Below, one piece after another: positions 7,538 to 14,426 of a DNA stretch of 39,818 bases. The DNA is taken from positions 1 to 39,818 of the forward strand of contig JACQDK010000092.1 of the NCBI GenBank assembly GCA_016201135.1. Reading direction: 5' to 3'. Every line of letters starts with the position of its first letter. The stretch's first letter is position 1. The translations under genes were made by a program, and so were the position numbers. The notes under the pieces are model-generated. The model had not been told where the DNA came from and did no database searches. It saw nothing but the letters and a program-made list of their open reading frames with translations. The DNA comes from Actinomycetota bacterium (GTDB lineage Bacteria > Actinomycetota > UBA4738 > HRBIN12).

Positions 7538-8404
7538 TCAGCGGCCGCCGAAAGGGTTGGGCTCCTCGCCCGACTCCCCGCGCAGGAACCGCTCGATCTC
7601 GGAGGCGAGCTCGTCCCCGGAGGGGATCCGCTCCTCGCCGGCTGGCATCGATTCCAGACGCGCCAGGTAGGCGCGTGCGTCCTCGTCGGCTCCCACGGCC
7701 GCGTCGATCCGCTGCCGCTGCGCGGCCGCCTCGTCGGGCAGCGCATCGAGTGGGATCTCCACGCCCAGATGACTCCCGAGGTGCTCGATGAGCGCGATCG
7801 TGGCCGGGGCGTACGGCCCGCCTACGTAGTGGGGCACCTGTGCGAAGAACCCCACGGCGGGGATGCCGCCATCACCCACCGACAGCTCGACGACCGAGAG
7901 CGCCGCGGCCGGCACACGTAACAGACCCTGCGGGCCCTGCGGGACCTCCGGAGGGAGCAGGCCGGGCTTAGACGCCGTGCCGAGCACCGGCACCGGCCGC
8001 GTATGGGCCACGGCGGCCGGGATCGCCCCGACGCTGATCCACTCCACCACGCCGAGGCGCAGCGCCAGGTCCGCCACGTCGCGTCCAAGTTCCCTCCAGC
8101 GGAAGTCGGGTTCGGGGCCCGAGAGCACCAGGACGTCGCGGCCGCCGGTGCGCACGCGCCTGATCGAGAGCTCGTACCACGTCAACTCCGTGAGCGTGCC
8201 GTCCACGATGTCGAGCACGGGCCGCCGCGAGCGATAGTCGTACAGGAGGTCGGTATCGAAGGTGGCGAGCGCGTCGCCCTTCCCGGCTATGTGGCCGACC
8301 GCGGCCGTGGCGGCGCCGGCCGCGTCCACCCACCCGTCGAACGCGGCCAACATCACCGGCGCGACGAGCTGATCGGTCGGCCCGACAAGGCGGTAGAGAG
8401 GCAC
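7538..8404 (-). CDS. PAC2-family protein
   Basis: The 288-residue product belongs to the PAC2 (proteasome assembly chaperone 2-like) family that is common in actinobacteria, for example M. tuberculosis Rv2125. Family features include AAFDGWVDAAGAATAAVGHI at 21-40, FDTDLLYDYRSRRP (49-62), SGPEPDFRW, and a C-terminal stretch LPDEAAAQRQRIDAAVGADEDARAYLARLE. The fold is nucleoside-phosphorylase-like, but no enzymatic function is established. The start is GTG at 8404 with TACTAT 9 nt upstream, a near-leaderless arrangement. It is divergent from the 8491 gene across an 86-bp promoter region. A link with a bacterial proteasome is possible, but no proteasome gene is in the window. Confidence 0.85.
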   Translation of the reverse strand: MPLYRLVGPTDQLVAPVMLAAFDGWVDAAGAATAAVGHIAGKGDALATFDTDLLYDYRSRRPVLDIVDGTLTELTWYELSIRRVRTGGRDVLVLSGPEPDFRWRELGRDVADLALRLGVVEWISVGAIPAAVAHTRPVPVLGTASKPGLLPPEVPQGPQGLLRVPAAALSVVELSVGDGGIPAVGFFAQVPHYVGGPYAPATIALIEHLGSHLGVEIPLDALPDEAAAQRQRIDAAVGADEDARAYLARLESMPAGEERIPSGDELASEIERFLRGESGEEPNPFGGR

Positions 8405-8478
8405 GCCGCCAGCATAGTAGCCGCGGCCCGAACTCCAGGTTCGGGCTTTCGGCCCTACCGGTTCCGCGCGCCCCCCGC

Positions 8479-8490
8479 TAGGGTGGCCCC
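8479..8490 (+). promoter_or_regulatory. -10 box for leaderless gene at 8491
   Basis: TAGGGT at 8479-8484 is followed by 6 nt and the GTG at 8491. This is the same spacing seen before the genes at 1957, 35921 and 38040, and it decides for GTG 8491 over the downstream GTG 8494 and ATG 8497. Confidence 0.45.
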
Positions 8491-8970
8491 GTGGTGATGG
8501 AACCCGCGGCCGGGCAGGTCACTCGCGTGAAGGCGACCGTGCACGTGGCGATCGAGGACCACGACCGGCGAGAGCCCATCGTGCGCGAGGTGCCGGGGGG
8601 CGACTTCGACGTCACGGAGCGTGGGATCATGCTCGGCACGCTGTTCATCCCCTGGCACCGGGTGATCCGGTACGGCTGGGACCTGCGCCAGGAGTTCACG
8701 CCCGCGGCGGGTGGGCTGCGAGCCAGGTCCGAGATCCGCATACGGGCGGACGACGGCGCGACGGGCGGCGCGACCTACACGGTGCCCGCCGACCGGTTCG
8801 AGACCGACGCATGGACCGTCTCGTTCCTGCTAGACCGGCTCGTGGAGCCCGAGGAGGGTTCGATGATCCTCGAGAAGGTCTTCATCCCGTGGTCCAGGGT
8901 CGTTGAGTACGAGCGGCTCCACGTGGGCGAGGCGGGGCTCCCGGAGCCCCCCTCGCGTGGTCCCGCCTGA
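8491..8970 (+). CDS. Uncharacterised protein with duplicated FIPW-[HS]-RV motif
   Basis: I do not recognise this 159-residue soluble protein with confidence. It contains two copies of one motif: LGTLFIPWHRVIRY (residues 48-61) and LEKVFIPWSRVVEY (127-140). Between them is a region rich in Arg, Asp and Gly (75-110). The first copy follows VPGGDFDVTERGIM, which suggests two similar beta-rich subdomains. The IP-hRh pattern recalls DUF504-like proteins, but the alignment is not close enough to assign it. The start is fixed by the leaderless promoter arrangement. It is divergent from the PAC2 gene and convergent with the PAS kinase. No signal peptide or membrane segment is seen. Confidence 0.7.
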   Translation: MVMEPAAGQVTRVKATVHVAIEDHDRREPIVREVPGGDFDVTERGIMLGTLFIPWHRVIRYGWDLRQEFTPAAGGLRARSEIRIRADDGATGGATYTVPADRFETDAWTVSFLLDRLVEPEEGSMILEKVFIPWSRVVEYERLHVGEAGLPEPPSRGPA

Positions 8971-9011
8971 CCGCGCCCGGGCGCTGTTTGCCGGGATCAG
9001 GACGAGACCCG

Positions 9012-10121
9012 TCATTGGAGCTTGGCGGGGAGCCAGGCCTCCACGGTCGTGCCGTCCCCGGGGCGGGATCGGACATCCCACCTGCCGCTTGCGGACTCCA
9101 CCCGCTCGCGCATGTCGACCAGCCCGAGGTGTCCGGGCATCGGCTCCGAGGAGCCCGGATCGAATCCCACGCCGTCGTCGATCACACGCACGGAGTAGCC
9201 CAGGTCCCGCTCCTCCAGGTGGACCGAGACCCGGGAGGCGTTCGCATGCTTGCGGACGTTCGCGATGGCCTCCTGCGCAACGCGGAAGAGGATGACCCTC
9301 ACGTCCTCGGGCGGCTCGCAGGTGATGTCGTTCACGACCTCGGCGTCGACTGACTTCGCGCCCCACCGGTGCTGATCGACGTGCCAGCGGACGGCCGCCG
9401 CCAGGCCCGAGGTGTCGAGCACCGCGGGTCGGAGCTCGAAGATGAGGTGGCGGAGCCCTGCCACCGCGGCGGAGATCGCCTCGCCTATCGCGCCGAACTG
9501 CGGGTCTGCGGCGAGCGCCGGGTACCTCAGCTTGAGCGTCTCGAGCCGCATCCCGGCGACGACCATCTTCTGGATGGAGTCGTCGTGCACGTCGGCCGCG
9601 ATACGCCTGCGCTCCTCTTCCTGCGCGTGGACCAGGCGGGCGAGCAGGCGCCGGCGCGCCTCGTTGCTGGCCCGGAGCTCCCGCAACACCTTGGCGAACT
9701 CATCTTCCTGAGCGTGCGTTCGGGCGGTGACGTCCTCGATGACCGCGAGGACGTGGTTGACGTCGTCGGGGCCCAGGACCGGCATCGCCCAGAGGCGGAG
9801 GCGGAGCGAGGAGCCGTCCTTGCGCCGGGGTTCGAGCTGGGCCCCGCGGATCGTCTCGCCGCCGCGGACGCGTTCCAGCAGCCGGGAGAACTCGACCCTT
9901 CGCTGGGGCGGGACCCACGGGATCGTTCCGCCGACGGCTTCGTCCGCCGACCATCCGGTGATCCGCTCGGCGGCCGGGTTCCACATCAGCACGACTCCGT
10001 GCAGGTCCAGGAGGGCGACCGCGAGATCGATGCTCCCGACGAGCGTCGAGAAGAGCTCCTCAGGAGAGGGGAGCGGTGGGTCGGCCGAGATGTCTCGGTC
10101 GATCGAGGGGAAGGTTCCCAT
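9012..10121 (-). CDS. Soluble PAS-domain histidine kinase (NarL/DegS type, HisKA_3)
   Basis: The 369-residue kinase has no membrane segment. A PAS domain occupies about 22-135 (AVALLDLHGVVLMWNPAAERITGWSA) and a coiled linker about 136-170. HisKA_3 follows with EEERRRIAADVHDD, His179 being the phosphorylation site. The HATPase has its N box at QEAIANVRKHA (283-293), G1 at DDGVGFDPG and G2 at GHLGLVDMRER (330-340). Kinases of this group phosphorylate NarL/LuxR-type regulators. It starts 2 nt after the stop of the HTH-TPR gene, so the two form an operon, but no response regulator gene is adjacent. The PAS domain may sense a cytoplasmic ligand or redox state. The orphan kinase presumably serves a remote regulator or works with the HTH-TPR protein. 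Confidence 0.88.
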   Translation of the reverse strand: MGTFPSIDRDISADPPLPSPEELFSTLVGSIDLAVALLDLHGVVLMWNPAAERITGWSADEAVGGTIPWVPPQRRVEFSRLLERVRGGETIRGAQLEPRRKDGSSLRLRLWAMPVLGPDDVNHVLAVIEDVTARTHAQEDEFAKVLRELRASNEARRRLLARLVHAQEEERRRIAADVHDDSIQKMVVAGMRLETLKLRYPALAADPQFGAIGEAISAAVAGLRHLIFELRPAVLDTSGLAAAVRWHVDQHRWGAKSVDAEVVNDITCEPPEDVRVILFRVAQEAIANVRKHANASRVSVHLEERDLGYSVRVIDDGVGFDPGSSEPMPGHLGLVDMRERVESASGRWDVRSRPGDGTTVEAWLPAKLQ

Positions 10122-10123
10122 GG

Positions 10124-11398
10124 CTACGACTCCGGTTCGAGCGCGAGGATGCCGGTCCTGTAGGCCTCACACGCGGCGCCGGCCTCCCCGCGGGCCTGTA
10201 GGAGGTCGCCGAGTGCGCGGTAGGTGATGGCGATGTCGACGGTCTGCTGCGCGAGCTCGAAGAGCTCGATCGCTATCCGCAGGTTCTTCTCCGCGGCGGA
10301 GGGGTTCCGTTCGAGCTGGACGTGACCGAGCTCGCGGTGGGCCCAGGCCAGGATCGGCGTGTCGCTCGTTCCGATCATCGAGATGGAACGGGTGAGCAGC
10401 GCTTCGGCCTGGTCTAGCCTTCCCTCCAGCCGCTCGATGCGCGCCAGCTCGTTGAGCGTGCGGGTCAGGTCCTTCTCGTCGCCCGTCTCCTGGAAGATCG
10501 CCAGCGCGCGCTCGAGCTGCTGCCTGGCCCGGCCGAGCTTCTTCTCGCGGGAGAACACGTAGCCGCGGGCGAGGTAGGCGTACGCGGTCTCCGTCTTCAG
10601 GTCGAGCTGGCGGTACGCCTCCTCGGCCCGCTGCAGCGACCGCTGGGCCGCTTCGACGTCTCCCCGCGCCAGGTACAGGCGGGCGGCGTTCATGTTCATC
10701 TGGGCGACTCGGGCGGGGTCCGCGAGGTGGGGGGCGAGCGCCTCAAGCTCGGTCGCCGCCGCCTCGGCCTTCCGAAGGAGGCCGGCCTCCACGTAGGCGA
10801 AGACCAGGCCGGCGTACAGGTGAGCCAGGGCGTCGGGATCCTGCGGGCCGTGGCGCTCGATCTGGTCCAGCAGGGTCTCCAACAGGTGTATCTCGTAGCG
10901 CACGTCGCCCAGAGAGTGGAAGCAGCGAGCCTTGCCCGAGACGGCGTCCACCCGGGCGGTCACGGGCTCGTCGCGCAGGATCTCCTCGGCGCGCTGGTAG
11001 TGCTCCATCGCTTCCTCGGGCTTGCCGGCACGCTCGAGCCAGAGGCCCAGCCCCTCCTCGGCGCGCGCCTCGACCCTGGGCAGGACGAACCGCTTGGCCT
11101 CCTTCGCGACGGCCCGGAACGCCCCGGCTGCCTCCTCGATCCGGCCTCCGGAGAGAGCCATCCGGGCCTCCGAGATGCGCAGCTCGAGCCTGGTCGAGAG
11201 ATCGGCCGGCCGGCCGGTGAGGAGCTCCTCGACCTCGACGCCGAGCTTCGAGGCGAAGTGCTCGAGCGCCGCGCGGGATGGCCGCCGGTGGCCGGCCTCG
11301 ATCGAGCTGACGTACGCGTGCGTGTACTTCGGGGCCGCTAGCTCCTTCTGCGTGAGCCCCCGGGCGAGGCGCAGGCGCCGCAGCCGCGTTCCGATCAT
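10124..11398 (-). CDS. XRE-type HTH regulator with C-terminal TPR array (RRNPP-like)
   Basis: The 424-residue protein begins with an HTH_3/XRE domain (residues 4-60: LRRLRLARGLTQKELAA, YVSSIEAGHRRPS, ALEHFASKLGV). From about 70 to the end it is all helical, in TPR-like pairs such as EEAMEHYQRAEEILRD, DVEAAQRSLQRAEEAYRQL, GRARQQLERALAIFQETGD and RLDQAEALLTRSISMIG. This is the architecture of the peptide-binding regulators PlcR, NprR and PrgX. AGGAGG stands just before the ATG. It is followed 2 nt later by the PAS kinase gene. Upstream, and divergent, is the 30-codon signal-peptide-like gene at 11550, the position expected for a cognate pheromone gene. Peptide sensing is inferred; TPR-HTH proteins also have other ligands. 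Confidence 0.88.
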   Translation of the reverse strand: MIGTRLRRLRLARGLTQKELAAPKYTHAYVSSIEAGHRRPSRAALEHFASKLGVEVEELLTGRPADLSTRLELRISEARMALSGGRIEEAAGAFRAVAKEAKRFVLPRVEARAEEGLGLWLERAGKPEEAMEHYQRAEEILRDEPVTARVDAVSGKARCFHSLGDVRYEIHLLETLLDQIERHGPQDPDALAHLYAGLVFAYVEAGLLRKAEAAATELEALAPHLADPARVAQMNMNAARLYLARGDVEAAQRSLQRAEEAYRQLDLKTETAYAYLARGYVFSREKKLGRARQQLERALAIFQETGDEKDLTRTLNELARIERLEGRLDQAEALLTRSISMIGTSDTPILAWAHRELGHVQLERNPSAAEKNLRIAIELFELAQQTVDIAITYRALGDLLQARGEAGAACEAYRTGILALEPES

Positions 11399-11484
11399 GT
11401 CGTCCTCCTGGGTCCTCGTCCCGATCCGGCCTCTCCGGGGGTCCTCTCATTCTGGATGGTCGGCTCGAAACCCGGTCGACTTAA

Positions 11485-11535
11485 CCTGCGAGTTTGCTGT
11501 AAGCATAGGCCTCTGTTACCTTCCAGCCTCGCAGG
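11485..11535. promoter_or_regulatory. 8-bp inverted repeat in the regulator–peptide intergenic region
   Basis: CCTGCGAG at 11485-11492 is mirrored by CTCGCAGG at 11528-11535. The 35 bp between them also hold a loose dyad, GTAA...AGGCCT...TTAC (11499-11519). The element lies just upstream of the peptide gene's ribosome binding site. It could be a binding site for the divergent HTH-TPR protein or a leader hairpin. Confidence 0.4.
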
Positions 11536-11549
11536 CAGGGGAGGGAAGG

Positions 11550-11642
11550 ATGAAGAAGCGCTCGTGGCAGCTCCTTGGCTGGGTCGTCGCGCTTGCCGCC
11601 ATCGCCGTGGCCGGGATGGCGAACTGGCCACACGTGCCGTGA
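11550..11642 (+). CDS. 30-residue secreted-type small peptide, candidate pheromone precursor
   Basis: ATG at 11550 opens a 30-codon frame ended by TGA at 11640-11642. GGGAGGGAAGG directly before it is one of the strongest ribosome binding sites in the window. The peptide has a basic n-region (MKKRSW), a hydrophobic core (WVVALAAIAVAG, residues 11-22), a small-residue stretch (AGMA) suited to signal peptidase, and a short tail NWPHVP (25-30). It lies divergent from an HTH-TPR regulator and is followed by a long hairpin. In RRNPP systems a short precursor with an export signal is encoded beside its TPR receptor, and its last 5-10 residues are the signal. That role is inference. Alternatives are a small membrane peptide of other function or a type I toxin-like peptide. 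Confidence 0.65.
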   Translation: MKKRSWQLLGWVVALAAIAVAGMANWPHVP

Positions 11643-11655
11643 CGTAGCTGCGTTC

Positions 11656-11711
11656 TTCGGGAGGGGCTGCGGTCCCTGGTTCTAGCACTATCCTCCGCGG
11701 CCTCTCCCGAG
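11656..11711 (+). terminator. Long hairpin after the peptide gene
   Basis: The sequence at 11656-11672 pairs with 11695-11711 over 17 bp, including three G-U pairs, around a 22-nt loop. It begins 14 nt after the peptide stop. No U-tract follows. It could terminate or stabilise the short mRNA. Confidence 0.5.
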
Positions 11712-11735
11712 CCTTTCGGAGCATCCGCGCCATGA

Positions 11736-11763
11736 GGTCCCGAGATGCGCCCGTCTCGGGACC
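11736..11763. terminator. Perfect 10-bp hairpin between convergent genes
   Basis: GGTCCCGAGA (11736-11745) and TCTCGGGACC (11754-11763) form a perfect stem with an 8-nt loop. It lies between the peptide gene (+) and the end of the aldo/keto reductase gene (-, stop at 11826), about 60 bp past the latter. It probably terminates the reductase transcript. Confidence 0.5.
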
Positions 11764-11825
11764 CATGCCGTTGCGGGCGGTGTCGGACGCGGGTGCCGAG
11801 GCGGCCGGCGGAAGCCGGGTCCGGC

Positions 11826-12827
11826 TCAGGCCCAGGGGCGCGTGCCGCGCTTGGCCCAGTAGCGCTCAGGCGACTCGGCCAGCCGTGAGAGGCGGTCCAG
11901 GTCCTGCGGGCCCAAGTGCAGGCTCGCCCCTGAGGCGTTGCTCCGTATCTGGTCCGGGGTGACCGCTCCGGAGAGCACGACGTCGACCCAGGGGTTCGCC
12001 AGGACGGCCGCGATCGCGACGGCGTCGGGACCCGCCGACAGGCGCCCGGCGATCGCCTCGAGCATCTCTCGCTCGGCTCCCTCCCCGCGCGCCGTGAGCC
12101 TGCCGTTAGCGAGAGCCTCCTTGACGATCACCCCCCACCCCCGGTCGTGGGCCTCGGCGAGCGCGGGGCCTGCCGAGGTCTCGAGCACGTTCCAGGTGGC
12201 CTGTACCGAGCCGAACGGGCTCGCGCCGTCGACCTCCACATCCAGGGCGCGTCGCACGACGTCGCCCTGGAGGGGGCCGCTGACGGTGAGGCCGATCTGG
12301 AGACCCTCCTCGCGCAGGTGCGCGAGCTCGGCCAACACCTCCCGGTCCTCCAAGACCTTGCTCTCGAAGGTGGCGGAGTGCACCTGGTACAAAGCCAGGC
12401 GGCTCCCCAGCAGGCTGCGGCTCTCGGCGAGTTGCGTCCGGAGCGTTGTGACCGAGTGGTCCTTCACCTCGTGCACCTCGGCGTCGAGGCGCCAGCCGCC
12501 GACGTAGGCGTACCCCCACTTCGACCCGACGGTGACGGCGCCTGGAGGGAGCTGCCGGCGCTCGAACCACGACGCGAGGAAGACCTCCGCGAGCCCGTAG
12601 GACCTGGCAGCGTCCAGGTAGCGGACGCCTTGCTCGTAGGCCGAGTCCAGCACATCGTGACACCGGCGCTCCAGGGCTTCGACGCTCCGGTCCAGGCCCA
12701 GGTCCTGCGCGCGGCCGGCGGTGATGTACGCGGGCCGGCCGAGGGCGGCAAGGCCCAGGCCTACGGGCGAGACGAGGAGCCCGGTCGACCCGAGCGAGTG
12801 AGGTCGCATCCCGGGCGCACCCGCCAT
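11826..12827 (-). CDS. Aldo/keto reductase
   Basis: The 333-residue protein has the (beta/alpha)8 aldo/keto reductase fold and the catalytic tetrad: Asp72 and Tyr77 in YLDAARSYG, Lys103 in GSKWGY, and His150 in LYQVHSAT. Family members reduce carbonyls with NAD(P)H in the cytoplasm. The insertions at 32-52 and 105-125 (GYAYVGGWRLDAEVHEVKDHS) place it in the sugar-dehydrogenase-like branch, but the substrate is unknown. The chosen ATG at 12827 has AGGTG upstream; an ATG six codons later is possible. It is a single-gene unit divergent from the ECF sigma gene at 12948. Confidence 0.88.
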   Translation of the reverse strand: MAGAPGMRPHSLGSTGLLVSPVGLGLAALGRPAYITAGRAQDLGLDRSVEALERRCHDVLDSAYEQGVRYLDAARSYGLAEVFLASWFERRQLPPGAVTVGSKWGYAYVGGWRLDAEVHEVKDHSVTTLRTQLAESRSLLGSRLALYQVHSATFESKVLEDREVLAELAHLREEGLQIGLTVSGPLQGDVVRRALDVEVDGASPFGSVQATWNVLETSAGPALAEAHDRGWGVIVKEALANGRLTARGEGAEREMLEAIAGRLSAGPDAVAIAAVLANPWVDVVLSGAVTPDQIRSNASGASLHLGPQDLDRLSRLAESPERYWAKRGTRPWA

Positions 12828-12947
12828 TCGTCACCTGTCCCGGGGAGCCGGCCGGCCGATCACGTCCGATCCATAGCACTCGGAGCGTCGGCCTGCACGG
12901 CGGGTGGTGGCCCGGCGGCCGGAGGCTGGGTACCGTGATAGCGAACC

Positions 12948-13505
12948 ATGATCCCCCAGGAGCCCTTCGAGGCGATCCTTGCCGCGGCGCGGACGGGGGC
13001 CGAGTGGGCCCTCGTCGAGCTCTACCGCGATCTGCACCCGCGCGTCCTCCGCTATCTCAGGACCATGGAGCCCTCGGAGGCCGAGGACCTCGCCTCCGAG
13101 GCGTGGATCGATGTGGCCGCCGGCCTCGGCCGCTTCGAGGGGGACGAACGCGCCTTCAGGTCGTGGGGGTTCACGATCGCGCGCCGACGGCTGGTCGACC
13201 TGCGCCGCCAGAGGGGTCGCCGGAACACGGTGCCACTGCCCCGGGAGGCCATCGTCGAGCGCGCGGGAACCGGGAACGTGGAGGAGGAGGCGATGACCGA
13301 GCTCGGGACCGAGGAGGCGCTCGCCCGGATCGCGACTCTCCCGCCCGATCAAGCCGAGGTCGTCCTGCTGCGCGTGCTGGCAGGCCTGGATTCGGGGGAG
13401 GTGGCGCGTATCTTGGGCAAGCGCCCGGGCGCCGTCCGCGTGCTCCAGCACCGGGCCCTCCGCCGGCTGGCCGGAGAGATACCGCGAGAATCGGTAACGG
13501 AATGA
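12948..13505 (+). CDS. ECF-type RNA polymerase sigma factor
   Basis: The 185-residue protein has sigma region 2 at about 20-90 (ALVELYRDLHPRVLRYLR, EAEDLASEAWIDVAAGL, FRSWGFTIARRRLVDLRR). Region 4 is at about 122-175 (EEALARIATLPPDQAEVVLLRVLAGLDSGEVARILGKRPGAVRVLQHRALRRL). It directs RNA polymerase to an alternative promoter set. TACCGT lies 11 nt before the ATG with no good ribosome site, suggesting a very short leader. The next gene encodes its membrane partner and starts within 30 nt of the sigma stop. The stimulus cannot be inferred, because the partner has no recognisable sensor domain. Confidence 0.9.
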   Translation: MIPQEPFEAILAAARTGAEWALVELYRDLHPRVLRYLRTMEPSEAEDLASEAWIDVAAGLGRFEGDERAFRSWGFTIARRRLVDLRRQRGRRNTVPLPREAIVERAGTGNVEEEAMTELGTEEALARIATLPPDQAEVVLLRVLAGLDSGEVARILGKRPGAVRVLQHRALRRLAGEIPRESVTE

Positions 13506-13531
13506 GGCCCTGGAGCGATTCGGAGGATGAG

Positions 13532-14209
13532 ATGCGACGGCACCAGCTCGACGACGACACGGCGGACCGGTTGCTTTCCGGCCGGATCCAGCCCGACGAC
13601 GCCCCTCCCGGCTACGGCGAGGTGGCCCGTCTGATCCGGGCGGTGAGCGCCCCTGCCAAGGCAGAGGAGCTTGCCTTCCAGGAGCAGGCGATCGCCGCGG
13701 CGGTCGAGGTCGTCGGGAGCCAAGCCGCGCATCGACCCGCCCCCCGATCCAGGAGGTCATTCGTGAGGCAGAAGCTTCTCCGCGCCAAGGTCGCCGGTCT
13801 CGTCGTTGCCGGCACGATCATCGGTACCACCGGGCTGGCGTTCGCCGGGGCACTCCCGGACGGAGCTCAGAACACCGCGTCCAACGCGCTCGCCAAGATC
13901 GGGATCTCGGTCCCGAGCGGGCATCCGGCCAGCACCGGCCAGGACATCTCCGGCGTCGCGACCACAACCGATTCGACGGGCGTGGACAAGGGCGCGGAGA
14001 TCTCGGGCCTCGCAAGCGGCGGCGTGAGCCAGGCGGGCCAGCACGGCGCGCCCGACTCGACTCCTCCGGTGACGACCCCGAACTCCGGTGGCACCGGCAC
14101 CGCGGACACGGCGAGCGGCGGCGCCAGCGGGGCCGGGACCGGGACCGCCGGCACCGACAGCGGCGGTGACAGCACGGCCGGTTCCGCCAACGACACCACG
14201 ACTCCGTAA
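13532..14209 (+). CDS. Membrane-anchored partner of ECF sigma, Gly/Thr-rich tail
   Basis: From ATG 13532 (GGAGGA at 13522-13527) the protein has 225 residues. An ATG at 13502 overlapping the sigma stop would add 10. The cytoplasmic part (1-80) has DDDTADRLLSGRIQPDDAPPGYGEVARLI, a motif common in actinobacterial proteins encoded beside ECF sigmas, and a basic stretch RSRRSFVRQK. One membrane helix follows (about 87-107). The outside part is low in complexity: Ala/Ser/Thr/Gly with many Pro and Asp, and repeated GTGTA/GGDS-like units from 155. It probably acts as an anti-sigma or accessory factor, but there is no zinc-binding ZAS motif. A strong terminator closes the operon 28 bp later. Confidence 0.75.
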   Translation: MRRHQLDDDTADRLLSGRIQPDDAPPGYGEVARLIRAVSAPAKAEELAFQEQAIAAAVEVVGSQAAHRPAPRSRRSFVRQKLLRAKVAGLVVAGTIIGTTGLAFAGALPDGAQNTASNALAKIGISVPSGHPASTGQDISGVATTTDSTGVDKGAEISGLASGGVSQAGQHGAPDSTPPVTTPNSGGTGTADTASGGASGAGTGTAGTDSGGDSTAGSANDTTTP

Positions 14210-14236
14210 CCTCCCCTCCTCATCTTCCCCCCGAGG

Positions 14237-14275
14237 ACGCTCGCGGGCCGCCGATAGGCGGCCCGCGAGCGTTTC
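14237..14275 (+). terminator. Strong intrinsic terminator
   Basis: ACGCTCGCGGGCCGCC (14237-14252) pairs perfectly with 14257-14272 (16 bp) around a GATA loop. A short run of T ends the stem. It closes the ECF operon. Confidence 0.85.
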
Positions 14276-14382
14276 CGCGATCGGTTCGGCCGGTGCGGTG
14301 CCGGTGGCCCGGCTCGCCGGGGCACTTCGACCCTCGCAGGCTCGGCGGCGGGACCCATGCTGGAGGCGACCAAGTGGTTGGG

Positions 14383-14388
14383 TAGACT
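14383..14388 (+). promoter_or_regulatory. Candidate -10 box for the phosphodiesterase gene
   Basis: TAGACT at 14383-14388 lies 38 bp before the ATG at 14427, after the terminator of the previous operon. No good -35 hexamer is seen. Confidence 0.35.
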
Positions 14389-14426
14389 TCCCTCACTCCG
14401 TCCCCGGCCAGAGAGGCTCTGAACGC

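Noticed and set aside
14088-14426. N-terminal extension of the phosphodiesterase frame
   Set aside because: It runs through a 16-bp terminator and overlaps the previous gene; the conserved metal-ligand motif begins at the ATG at 14427.
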